A DNA stretch of 64,000 nucleotides from NCBI GenBank assembly GCA_033675265.1, contig JAUJYZ010000057.1, positions 1-64,000 on the forward strand. The letters run 5' to 3'. Of this stretch, positions 1 through 11,454 are shown in pieces (within the stretch, counting starts at the first letter, position 1; each line of letters opens with the position of its first letter). This DNA comes from Actinostola sp. cb2023. Taxonomy: Eukaryota > Cnidaria > Anthozoa > Actiniaria > Actinostolidae. The position numbers were made by a program, and so were the translations under genes. Below the pieces are notes generated by a model, which made no database searches, was not told the DNA's origin, and saw nothing but the letters and a program-made list of their open reading frames with translations.

Positions 1-30
1 TATGTCGCCAGTGAGAGGGGGACCAGCTTT

Positions 31-506
31 CAAGTGCCTAATCACCCCTTGTGAGGATTGTTTTAAACATCTATTTCAATATAAGCTGAATCGTTGGTGG
101 GCTTCCATATTTTGTGATTTGAACCCTGCGTTTATCGAGTTTAGAGAGGTTTGGAAATACTCAATATGCAAAATTGATGACGTCTACTAAGACTTCATTT
201 ATTATACAAAAAACGCCCTTGTGCTGATTATTGACATTTGAAAACTTACAGAATATTTTTCACAGTCTTCATGAATGATTTTATAAACTTTTTCCCCATT
301 TCAAAAAAATAAGCTCTTCTTGAAAAAGTCTAAATAAGTTTATGGCAAATTCCTGGGTTGACGTCATCAAATTTGCATATTGAGATTTCAAACCTCTATA
401 ACTCATAAACGCAAGGTTCAAATCACAAAATACTGAACCCACCAACTATTCGGCGTATATTGAATAGATTTTTTGAAAGAATCTCACAGGGGTGATAGGC
501 ACTTTA
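31..506. mobile_element. MITE, family F1, copy 1
   Basis: The ends are imperfect inverted repeats: the left end begins AAGTGCCTAATCACCCC and the right end reads GGGGTGATAGGCACTTT. A second inverted pair (GCAAATTTGATGACGTC-like) lies inside. There is no coding capacity. A second copy sits at 13811-14250 and a diverged relative at 34897-35390. It is a non-autonomous DNA element of unknown superfamily. Confidence 0.75.
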
Positions 507-1030
507 ATAAAGAGCAGATACTTTTTGATGACATCACTTTTATTATTATCGTGATTCTCACACGATTTATTCGTTTTCGGTAATAAAATGGTTTGTTCTT
601 TATTTAGTTGGGAAGGTGACGTGTAACATTAACAACCAGGCCAAAACCAGTTGCAGTAATTATAATAATTTAATAATAATAAATAATTTATTAAATTATA
701 TTTTTGAATCCTTTCTCGTTCGATTTCTAGTGATAAAAAATATGTCATTGAAAAACCTTAATTCACGAGTAATTTGTTGAAATTGGGATTTTATAAGCCA
801 CAGCGAAGGGTTAAATGGCTCCAGCTTAAATGGCCGGATATATTTGTTTGCGGCACATAGGTGTTTCATTCTAGAATAATTGGCGTGGAATAGCCTAAGG
901 CAAGATATCGGACTTACAGCAATTAGAAGAATGAAAGTGGTTGAAAGCCAAGTTCCACTTCAGAGTACTCGAATTGAAGGGCTCGATCTATTTCAAGAAT
1001 GTAGTCATGGACGAACAACGCATCCATCGT
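507..1030. other. Non-coding, AT-rich; no gene seen
   Basis: This stretch has short AT-rich runs (660-720) and no ORF or splice structure that I can support. Its 3' part is the upstream region of the secreted precursor gene. Confidence 0.5.
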
Positions 1031-1032
1031 GC

Positions 1033-1040
1033 ACATAAAA
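1033..1040 (+). promoter_or_regulatory. Possible TATA box of the secreted precursor gene
   Basis: CATAAAAG lies about 60 bp upstream of the ATG at 1096, which would put transcription start near 1065 and leave a short 5' leader. This rests on motif and position only. Confidence 0.35.
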
Positions 1041-1095
1041 GAGCGAGGGTTTGGCTGCAAAGTTAGTTAAGTTACCTGACCGAGGTGCTACAATC

Positions 1096-2682
1096 ATGAA
1101 GCTGACTCTCCACTCTACTGTTTTTTCTCGTTGGATTCATCGCCTTCATTGGAGCTGCTCCAGTTGAAGAAGAAACTCAAGATGCAACTGTAGCAGATCC
1201 TGAGAAAGAAACTGTTGCAGGACGAAGATGCTTCTCAAGGTAAGAATTGAAACCTTTTTGTACTATTTTCCATGCTTTGACTAGAACTGATGAGAGAGAA
1301 CGCCGTCGCTTTGTTCTATTGCGCGCAGTCACCAACTTTCCTGTCTTCGTTTCACATACTTTCGTACCGTTTTTTCTTTGTTGTTAAGAAAATGGACAGA
1401 TTTAAATGACTACATGCTTTTAAAATGACTTGTCGCCATCCGAGCCGAGTAATATTTTCACAAATTCGTAAAATAAGTTTTATACTTTATGCTCATCGTC
1501 GGTCTACCATTTCTTTATAAAGTTTTTCTCCGTTTATATTTATTTACTTATTAGAGTTTTTCTATATTCCACAGACGAGAACCAGAAAGATGAGGAAGAT
1601 GACGATGAAAGTGAAGAACCCAGTAATGATGAAGAAGATGAACCTGAAAACGATGAAGGTACGTCAAGACTATTGATGAAAATGATTTGAATTATGTGCA
1701 GTCAGACATTTAAAGAGCTAGTCCCTCGTTGAATGGATATGATTTCATCTGAGAGATAATGACTGTGATTTGCATGTGGTATGAGACGTTATATCCTTAT
1801 TAAAGCGTGTTTTTATTCAGACAAACCAGAGACTGACTTAGCAGAGAGTGAACAGATCCTGCTGAAGACAATGGTAACATTTGAAACGTTCTTCTCCTTC
1901 TCATTTTTCCTTCTCCTTCTTCTCATTATATTCTCTCCTCCTTCTCGTGGTCGTCGTCTTCCTTCTTCTCGTCGTCCTTCGTCCTCCTCATTCTCTTCGT
2001 AGTCGTCGTCTTCCTTCTTCTCGTCGTATCGTGTTCCTCCTTCTTGTCGTCTTCGTCCTCCTCCTTCTCCTCCTTCTCGTCGTCGTCGTCTTCCTTCTTT
2101 TCGTCGTATCGTCCTTCCTCCTTCTTGTCGTCTTCGTCCTCCTCCTTCTCCTCCTTCTCGTCGTCGTCGTCATTGTGCCTCCTTCTTCTCGTCGTCGTCG
2201 TCTTCCTTCTTCTTGTCGTCTTCGTCCTCCTCCTTCTCCTTCTCCTCCTTCTCGTCGTCGTCGTCTTCATTCTTCTCGTTATCTTCGTTGTCGACCTCCT
2301 TCTTCTCCTCCTTCTCGTCGTCGTCGTCTTCCTTTTTCTCGTCGTCGTCGTCCTCCTCCTCCTTCATCTTGTCCTTCACAAGCGTATTTGATGATTCCCA
2401 CGTGTTTTTAACATTCATAATTTCATTAATTTCTTAGACCCACGCCACCGCCGCTGCAGAAGGTGGGGCTATCGCATTCGTTGCCATCGCAGGCGTCGAT
2501 GTTACTATCGCTATCGCATTTTCCACTGCCATTACGTACGTAGGTGCATCAGATACCGCCGTGGCCGCCATTACCGCTACCGCTGCTACAGACGTCGCCA
2601 CTGTCATCGTAGGCGTTATCGTTATTGCAGCCGGTATTACCGCCATTGTCATAGGCAACGATACTGCCGTCAACGTGGTTAA
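1096..2682 (+). CDS. Secreted acidic-propiece / Arg-Cys-Tyr-His-rich precursor, candidate antimicrobial peptide (three indels)
   Basis: Four exons: 1096-1239, 1575-1658, 1821-1873 and 2438-2682, all bounded by GT-AG. Exon 1 gives a signal peptide (MKLTL, then the hydrophobic core LVGFIAFIGA) followed by Glu/Asp-rich sequence. Exons 2 and 3 continue a strongly acidic propiece. Exon 4, read in phase 1, gives about 81 residues with roughly 34 Arg, 14 Tyr, 10 Cys and 9 His, no Lys and no Glu, ending at TAA 2680-2682. Signal, anionic propiece and cationic Cys-rich mature part is the layout of cnidarian antimicrobial precursors such as arminins and periculins, but I recognise no family. The frame breaks once in the T6 run near 1125, once near 1220 (GG) and once in exon 3, whose 53 nt should be 54. 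This could be a pseudogene or long-read assembly error: exon 2 is an exact multiple of 3 and the exon 4 frame is clean. A structural Cys/Tyr-rich protein is the main alternative. Confidence 0.6.
1880..2380. repeat. TTCTCGTCG-type pyrimidine-rich microsatellite in intron 3
   Basis: Imperfect 3- and 9-bp units of TTC, CTC and GTC run for about 500 bp between exons 3 and 4 of the secreted precursor. The long open frames over it (Ser/Leu/Val or Lys/Glu/Arg only) come from the repeat and are not genes. Confidence 0.9.
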
Positions 2683-3125
2683 AATGTACCATGACATACT
2701 TGAGGACCCCGAAACGACCAGCATGGACCGGACACGACCACCATGATTCTTAATGTAGAATTAGATCAATTTAAATTGAGTTAAAACCTAAGCCATGAAG
2801 CTTTGAGAATTATATCTTGTCATGGAAATGTTTGATGATTGAAAGCATAACCTTGTATCACTTAGGTGTTTCCCTCGATACATGAACACATCGTTTTATA
2901 CCGTCATTTCCCCTCAGTATTATTGTCAGTTCATATCGTTGGTTCAGTCTTAAACAAAGGATGTTTTGTACTTTGAATGTAACATTGTGACCGACCAGTA
3001 TTTGTACTTGTAGAACAGTAAGAAACAGAGGTGGTTCGAGTTTGATAAAGTTACGTTCTGTATGACAGTAGGAATAAAGCTTCTTTTGTAACGTTTGATA
3101 AATAATAACTTTTAATAAAGCTGAT
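2683..3125 (+). other. 3' UTR and polyadenylation signals of the secreted precursor
   Basis: Two AATAAA signals occur at about 3073 and 3113, roughly 400 bp after the stop codon. A segment containing AATAAAGCTG and CAGTGATCAAGTC near 3113 is repeated near 3240, a small local duplication of the 3' end. Confidence 0.45.
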
Positions 3126-3867
3126 AACAGTGATCAAGTCTGTGTTGTTTGCTGTTCCATTTATAGGTACGAATATATCCCCTCCCCTCCCTTCTCTATC
3201 GGTCTCTGTTGCTTTCATTACCAACTTTTAGTGAATTTTTAATAAAGCTGTTGACAGTGATCAAGTCGTCTGTGTCATCCAGACCGCTCCTCTAATGTTA
3301 TGAGAGTAATTGGGGAGTCCCCTAACGTCACTGTCCTAGTGAAAATGGTAAAACTCCTGGAGAAACATCCAAATGCCGATATCCTAAATGTGCTTGACAA
3401 TGAATTTAAACTCATATTTCTTAAATCATGTACTATGCTCTTTTAAAGCTAGACGTTCCTGGTAAAATACTCCAATACATGATTCTTACAACCATTGCGT
3501 TCCCCAGCACATGTAGCCAAGAAAACTATGAAGTGAGAAATTCGATATTTTGATTGGGAAAACGAGAAACTCTAGCAACTTCAGTTGTATTAAAACGATC
3601 TGGGGAAATGGAAATCCCACATTTGTTATGGTTCTTTTTACCTAACGGTCAGGAGGCCAGGTACTTAACAGTTGGAAAGTAGTGAGATCTCTCAATTCCA
3701 CATGAAGACATCGGACAAGGAGTGCTTGTGTCTAGATACTGTTAGCCCAGTCACAAGACTTCTCAAGGACTGCATCAGCTATACCATGCTAGATGAGACA
3801 CACACCGATAAAATAACGAATCTATTTGTTGCTGAGTATTTTCTGAGCATTGCTGTAAATTAATTGC
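3126..3867. other. No supported gene
   Basis: The stretch holds the duplicated 3'-end segment near 3240 and otherwise unique sequence. A 63-codon frame at 3672-3863 has no flanking splice sites, composition or motif to support it. Confidence 0.4.
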
Positions 3868-6800
3868 TGTGTAAACTAAAGTATACTCTTCCAATTATTA
3901 AAGGAACATATTCCTCAGCGCACGTTTAAGGTAGTGTAAGCTATACTCTACAAATTATAAAAGGAACATATACCTCAGCGCACGTTTAAGGTAGTGTGTA
4001 AACTATACTCTACAAATCATAAACGGAACACATAGCTCAGCGCACGTTTAAGGTAGTGTAAACTATACTCTACAAATTATAAAAGGAACATATACCTCAG
4101 CGCACGTTTAAGGAAGTGTAAACTATACTCTACAAATCATAAAAGGAACATATACCTCAGCGCACGTTTAAGGAAGTGCAAAACTATACTCTACAAATCA
4201 TAAAAGGAACATATACCTCAGCGCACGTTTAAGGTAGTGTAAACTATACTCTACAAAATCATAAAAGGAACACATACCTCAGCGCACGTTTAAGGTAGTG
4301 TAAACTATACTCTACAAATTATAAAGGGAACATATACCTCAGCGCACGTTTAAGGTAGTGTAAACTATACTCTACAAATTATAAAAGGAACATATACCTC
4401 AGCGCACGTTTAAGGTAGTGTAAACTTAACTCTACAAATTATAAAAGGAACATATACCTCAGCGCACGTTTAAGGTAGTGTAAAACTATACTCTACAAAT
4501 CATAAAAGGAACATATACCTCAGCGCACGTTTAAGGTAGTGTAAACTATACTCTACAAATCATAAAAGGAACATATACCTCAGCGCACGTTTAAGGTAGT
4601 GTAAACTATACTCTACAAATTATAAAAGGAACATATACCTCAGCGCACGTTTAAGGTAGTGTAAAACTATACTCTACAAATTATAAAAGGAACATATACC
4701 TCAGCGCACGTTTAAGGTAATGTAAACTTAACTCTACAAATCATAAAAGGAACATATACCTCAGCGCACGTTTAAGGTAGTGTAAACTTAACTCTACAAA
4801 TTATAAAAGGAACATATACCTCAGCGCACGTTTAAGGTAGTGTAAACTATACTCTACAAATTATAAAAAGGAACATATACCTCAGCGCACGTTTAAGGTA
4901 GTGTAAACTTAACTCTACAAATCATAAAGGAACATATACCTCAGCGCACGTTTAAGGTAGTGTAAACTATACTCTACAAATCATAAAAGGAACATATACC
5001 TCAGCGCACGTTTAAGGTAGTGTAAACTATACTCTACAAATCATAAAAGGAACATATACCTCAGCGCACGTTTAAGGTAGTGTAAACTATACTTTACAAA
5101 TCATAAAAGGAACACATAGCTCAGCGCACGTTTAAGGTAGTGTAAACTATACTCTACAAATTATAAAAGGAACATATACCTCAGCGCACGTTTAAGGTAG
5201 TGTAAACTATACTCTACAAATCATAAAAGGAACATATACCTCAGCACACGTTTAAGGTAGTGTAAACTATACTCTACAAATTATAAAAGGAACATATACC
5301 TCAGCACACGTTTAAGGTAGTGTAAACTTAACTCTACAAATCATAAAAGGAAACATATACCTCAGCGCACGTTTAAGGTAGTGTAAACTTAACTCTACAA
5401 ATCATAAAAGGAACATATACCTCAGCGCACGTTTAAGGTAGTGTAAACTATACTTTACAAATCATAAAAGGAACATATACCTCAGCGCATGTTTAAGGTA
5501 GTGTAAACTATACTTTACAAATCATAAAAGGAACATATACCTCAGCGCACGTTTAAGGCTACAAATCATAAAAGGAACATATACCTCAGCACACGTTTAA
5601 GGTAGTGTAAACTATACTTTACAAATCATAAAAGGAACATATACCTCAGCGCACGTTTAAGGTAGTGTAAACTATACGCTACAAATCATAAAAGGAACAT
5701 ATACCTCAGCGCATGTTTAAGGTAGTGTAAACTATACTTTACAAATCATAAAAGGAACATATACCTCAGCGCACGTTTAAGGTAGTGTAAACTATACTTT
5801 ACAAATCATAAAAGGAACATATACCTCAGCGCATATTTAAGGTAGTGTAAACTATACTTTACAAATCATAAAAGGAAGATATACCTCAGCGCACGTTTAA
5901 GGTAGTGTAAACTATACTTTACAAATCATAAAAGGAACATATACCTCAGCACACGTTTAAGGTAGTGTAAACTATACTTTACAAATCATAAAAGGAACAT
6001 ATACCTCAGCGCATGTTTAAGGTAGTGTAAACTATACTTTACAAATCATAAAAGGAACATATACCTCAGCACACGTTTAAGGTAGTGTAAACTATACGTT
6101 ACAAATCATAAAAGGAACATATACCTCAGCGCACGTTTAAGGTAGTGTAAACTATACGTTACAAATCATAAAAGGAACATATACCTCAGCGCACGTTTAA
6201 GGTAGTGTAAACTATACGTTACAAATTATAAAAGGAACATATACCTCAGCACACGTTTAAGGTAGTGTAAACTATACGTTACAAATCATAAAAGGAACAT
6301 ATACCTCAGCGCACGTTTAAGGTAGTGTAAACTATACTTTACAAATCATAAAAGGAACATATACCTCAGCGCACGTTTAAGGTAGTGTAAACTATAATTT
6401 ACATATTATAAAAGGGAACATATACCTCAGCACACGTTTAAGGTAGTGTAAACTATACTCTACAAATTATAAAAGGAACATATACCTCAGCGCACGTTTA
6501 AGGAAGTGTAAACTATACTTTACATATTATAAAAGGAACATATACCTCAGCACACGTTTAAGGTAGTGTAAACTATACTCTACAAATTATAAAAGGAACA
6601 TATACCTCAGCACACGTTTAAGGTAGTGTAAACTATACTTTACAAATCATAAAAGGAACATATACCTCAGCGCACGTTTAAGGTAGTGTAAACTATACTT
6701 TACATATTATAAAAGGAACATATACCTCAGCACACGTTTAAGGTAGTGTAAACTATACTCTACAAATTATAAAAGGAACATATACCTCAGCGCACGTTTA

Positions 6801-9285
6801 AGGTAGTGTAAACTATACTTTACAAATCATAAAAGGAACATATACCTCAGCGCACGTTTAAGGTAGTGTAAACTATAATTTACATATTATAAAAGGAACA
6901 TATACCTCAGCACACGTTTAAGGTAGTGTAAACTATACTCTACAAATTATAAAAGGAACATATACCTCAGCGCACGTTTAAGGTAGTGTAAACTATACTT
7001 TACAAATCATAAAAGGAACATATACCTCAGCGCACGTTTAAGGTAGTGTAAACTATAATTTACATATTATAAAAAGAACATATACCTCAGCACACGTTTA
7101 AGGTAGTGTAAACTATAATTTACATATTATAAAAGGAACATATACCTCAGCGCACGTTTAAGGTAGTGTAAACTATAATTTACATATTATAAAAGGAACA
7201 TATAACTCAGCACACGTTTAAGGTAGTGTAAACTATACTTTACAAATCATAAAAGGAACATATACCTCAGCGCACGTTTAAGGTAGTGTAAACTATACTT
7301 TACAAATCATAAAAGGAACATATACCTCAGCGCATGTTTAAGGTAGTGTAAACTATAATTTACATATTATAAAAGGAACATATACCTCAGCACACGTTTA
7401 AGGTAGTGTAAACTATAATTTACATATTATAAAAGGAACATATACCTCAGCGCACGTTTAAGGTAGTGTAAATTATACTTTACAAATCATAAAAGGAACA
7501 TATACCTCAGCACACGTTTAAGGTAGTGTAAACTATAATTTACATATTATAAAAGGAACATATACCTCAGCGCACGTTTAAGGTAGTGTAAACTATACTT
7601 TACAAATCATAAAAGGAACATATACCTCAGCACACGTTTAAGGTAGTGTAAACTATAATTTACATATTATAAAAGGAACATATACCTCAGCGCACGTTTA
7701 AGGTAGTGTAAACTATACTTTACAAATCATAAAAGGAACATATACCTCAGCACACGTTTAAGGTAGTGTAAACTATAATTTACATATTATAAAAGGAACA
7801 TATACCTCAGCGCACGTTTAAGGTAGTGTAAACTATTATTTACATATTATAAAAGGAACATATACCTCAGCACACGTTTAAGGTAGTGTAAACTATACTT
7901 TACAAATCATAAAAGGAACATATACCTCAGCGCACGTTTAAGGTAGTGTAAACTATACTTTACAAATCATAAAAGGAACATATACCTCAGCGCACGTTTA
8001 AGGTAGTGTAAACTATAATTTACATATTATAAAAAGAACATCTACCTCAGCACACGTTTAAGGTAGTGTAAACTATAATTTACATATTATAAAAGGAACA
8101 TATACCTCAGCGCACGTTTAAGGTAGTGTAAACTATAATTTACATATTATAAAAGGAACATATACCTCAGCACACGTTTAAGGTAGTGTAAACTATACTT
8201 TACAAATCATAAAAGGAACATATACCTCAGCGCACGTTTAAGGTAGTGTAAACTATACTTTACAAATCATAAAAGGAACATATACCTCAGCGCATGTTTA
8301 AGGTAGTGTAAACCATAATTTACATATTATAAAAGGAACATATACCTCAGCACACGTTTAAGGTAGTGTAAACTATAATTTACAAATTATAAAAGGAACA
8401 TATACCTCAGCACACGTTTAAGGTAGTGTAAACTATACTTTACAAATCATAAAAGGAACATATACCTCAGCGCACGTTTAAGGTAGTGTAAACTATACTT
8501 TACAAATCATAAAAGGAACATATACCTCAGCGCATGTTTAAGGTAGTGTAAACCATAATTTACATATTATAAAAGGAACATATACCTCAGCACACGTTTA
8601 AGGTAGTGTAAACTATAATTTACATATTATAAAAGGAACATATACCTCAGCGCACGTTTAAGGTAGTGTAAACTATACTTTACAAATCATAAAAGGAACA
8701 TATACCTCAGCGCACGTTTAAGGTAGTGTAAACTATACTTTACAAATCATAAAAGGAACATATACCTCAGCGCACGTTTAAGGTAGTGTAAACTATACTT
8801 TACAAATCATAAAAGGAACATATACCTCAGCGCATGTTTAAGGTAGTGTAAACTATACTTTACAAATCATAAAAGGAACATATACCTCAGCGCATGTTTA
8901 AGGTAGTGTAAACTATACTTTACAAATCATAAAAGGAACATATACCTCAGCGCACGTTTAAGGTAGTGTATACTATACTTTACAAATCATAAAAGGAACA
9001 TATACCTCAGCGCATGTTTAAGGTAGTGTAAACTATACTTTACAAATCATAAAAGGAACATATACCTCAGCGCACGTTTAAGGTAGTGTATACTATACTT
9101 TACAAATCATAAAAGGAACATATACCTCAGCGCATGTTTAAGGTAGTGTAAACTATACTTTACAAATCATAAAAGGAACATATACCTCAGCGCATGTTTA
9201 AGGTAGTGTAAACTATAATTTACATATTATAAAAGGAACATATACCTCAGCACACGTTTAAGGTAGTGTAAACTATGCTCTACAT
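3868..9285. repeat. 60-bp satellite array, about 90 copies
   Basis: The unit is about 60 bp and contains GGAACATATACCTCAGCGCA then CGTTTAAGGTAGTGTAAACT. Up to about 5570 the copies carry 1-bp indels and there is one truncated unit at about 5558; after that the phase is nearly exact to the end. Main variants are TACTCTACAAATTAT, TACTTTACAAATCAT and AATTTACATATTAT, plus CGCACG, CACACG and CGCATG. There are no spacers of independent sequence, so it is not CRISPR-like. Confidence 0.97.
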
Positions 9286-9442
9286 TTTCCTCCTCCTCCA
9301 CCTTATCGTTATTTCTTGTCCTCCTCATTCTCCTCATTCTCCTCATTCTCCTATTTATTATAGTGTCCCCAATTACTTGTATAAACTAAATATATTGACA
9401 CTGAAATAAAGTCATTATTATTATTATTATTATTATTATTCT
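9286..9442 (+). mobile_element. Probable 3' tail of a non-LTR retrotransposon with (ATT)n
   Basis: A sequence with GACACTGAAATAAAGTCATT runs directly into (ATT)n at about 9415-9440. An AATAAA-containing end followed by a short tandem tail is typical of CR1/L2-type element 3' ends. No reverse transcriptase is present. Confidence 0.45.
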
Positions 9443-11360
9443 CCTGCTTCTCTTCTTCTTCCTCCTGCTTCTCTTCTTCTTCCTCCTGCTTCTCTTCTTC
9501 CTCCTCCTGCTTCTCTTCTTCCTCCTCCTGCTTCTCTTCTTCCTCCTCCTGCTTCTCATTTTCCTCCTCCTGTGCTTCTCTTATTTCTCCTCCTGCTTCT
9601 CTTCTTCCCCCTCCTGCTTCTCTTCTTCCTCCTCCTGCTTCTCATCTTCCTCCTTCTGCTTCTCTTCTACCTTCTCGTGCTTCTCTTCTTCCTCCTCCTG
9701 CTTCTCATCTTCCTCCTCCTGCTTCTCTTCTTTCTCCTCCTGCTTCTCTTCTTCCTCCTCCTGCTTCTCTTCTTCCTCCTCCTGCTTCTCTTCTTCCTCC
9801 TCGTGCTTCTCATCTTCCTCCTCCTGCTACTCTTCTACATCCTCCTGCTTCTCTTCTTCCTCCTCCTGCTTCTCTTCTTCCTCCTCCTGCTTCTCATCTT
9901 CCTCCTCCTGCTACTCTTCTTCCTCCTCCTGCTTCTCATCTTCCTCCTCCTGCTTCTCTTCTTCCTCCTCCTGCTTCTCTTCTTCCTCCTCCTGCTTCTC
10001 TTCTTCCCCCTCCTGCTTCTCTTCTTTCTCCTCCTGCTTCTCATCTTCCTCCTCCTGCTTCTCATCTTCCTCCTTCTGCTTCTCTTCTACCTTCTCGTGC
10101 TTCTCTTCTTCCTCCTCCTGCTTCTCATCTTCCTCCTCCTGCTTCTCTTCTTTCTCCTCCTGCTTCTCTTCTTCCTCCTCCTGCTTCTCTTCTTCCTCCT
10201 CCTGCTTCTCTTCTTCATCCTCCTGCTTCTCATCTTCCTCCTCCTGCTACTCTTCTACCTCCTCCTGCTTCTCTTCTTCCTCCTCCTGCTTCTCTTCTTC
10301 CTCCTCCTGCTTCTCTTCTTCCTCCTCCTGCTTCTCTTCTTCCTCCTCCTGCTACTCTTCTACCTCCTCCTGCTTCTCATCTTCCTCCTCCTGCTTCTCG
10401 TCTTCCTCCTCCTGCTTCTCATCTTCCTCCTCCTGCTTGTCTTCTTTCTCCTCCTGCTTCTCTTCTTCCTCCTCCTGCTTCTCTTCTTCCTCCTCCTGCT
10501 TCTCTTCTTCCTCCTCCTGCTTCTCATCTTCCTCCTCCTGCTACTCTTCTACCTCCTCCTCCTGCTTCTCTTCTTCCTCCTCCTGCTTCTCTTCTTCCTC
10601 CTCCTGCTTCTCATCTTCCTGCACCTGCTACTCTTCTTCCTCCTGCTGCTTCTCATCTTCCTCCTCCTGCTTCTCTTCTTCCTCCTCCTGCTTCTCTTCT
10701 TCCTCCTCCTGCTTCTCTTCTTCCTCCTCCTGCTACTCTTCTACCTCCTCCTGCTTCTCATCTTCCTCCTCCTGCTTCTCATCTTCCTCCTCCTGCTACT
10801 CTTCTTCCTCCTCCTGCTTCTCTTCTTCCTCCTCCTGCTTCTCTTCTTCCTCCTCCTGCTTCTCTTCTTCCTCCTCCTGCTTCTCTTCTTCCTCTTCCTG
10901 CTTCTCTTCTTTCCTCCTCCTGCTACTCTTCCACCTCCTCCTGCTTCTCTTCTTCCTCCTCCTGCTTCTCTTCTTCCTCCTCCTACTTCTCATCTTCCTC
11001 CTCCTCCTGCTACTCTTCTTCCTCCTCCTGCTTCTCATCTTCCTCCTCCTGCTTCTCTTCTTCCTCCTCCTGCTTCTCTTCTTCCTCCTCCTGCTTCTCT
11101 TCTTCCTCTTCCTGCTTCTCTTCTTCCTCCTCCTGCTTCTCTCTTCTTCCTCCTCCTGCTTCTCTTCTTCCTCCTCCTGCTTCTTTTCTTCCTTCTCCTG
11201 CGTCTCTTCTCTTCCTTCACCTGCTTCTCTTCTTCCTCCTCCTGCTTCTCTTCTTCCTCCTCCTGCTTCTCTTCTTCCTCCTCCTGCTTCTTTTCTTCCT
11301 TCTCCTGCGTCTCTTCTTCCTTCTCCTGCTTCTCTTCTTCCTCCTCCTGCTTTTCTTCTT
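9443..11360. repeat. 21-bp polypyrimidine minisatellite, about 1.9 kb
   Basis: The unit CTTCTCTTCTTCCTCCTCCTG, with ATC/TAC variants, repeats about 90 times. The plus strand is almost wholly pyrimidine and the minus strand purine. Because 21 is divisible by three, all frames stay open and give Leu/Phe-, Ser/Cys- or Lys/Arg/Glu-only products; none is a plausible gene. It ends about 95 bp from the 3' end of the GPCR gene. Confidence 0.96.
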
Positions 11361-11454
11361 GAAACTGTGTTTTTATAGTCGAGCAATTCTTCATTCTGTT
11401 CTGAATGTCAAACAAAGTCAAACCCAGGCCTTGCGTGTTTTCTTATTCCTAGTT

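Noticed and set aside
1881..2418. Ser/Leu/Val and Arg/Lys/Thr proteins over 1.9-2.4 kb
   Set aside because: Microsatellite frames within an intron of the secreted precursor.
2434..2746. Ala/Ile/Thr/Val-rich proteins on either strand over the last exon of the secreted precursor
   Set aside because: They are other frames of the Arg/Cys exon. Splice phase and the clean stop favour the Arg/Cys frame, though the plus-strand Ala/Ile frame is also open to 2746.
3868..9285. CRISPR array
   Set aside because: The repeat is a contiguous 60-bp tandem unit without unique spacers, in a eukaryotic setting.
9572..11386. Long Leu/Phe, Ser/Cys and Arg/Lys/Glu proteins
   Set aside because: All come from a 21-bp polypyrimidine repeat whose length keeps every frame open.
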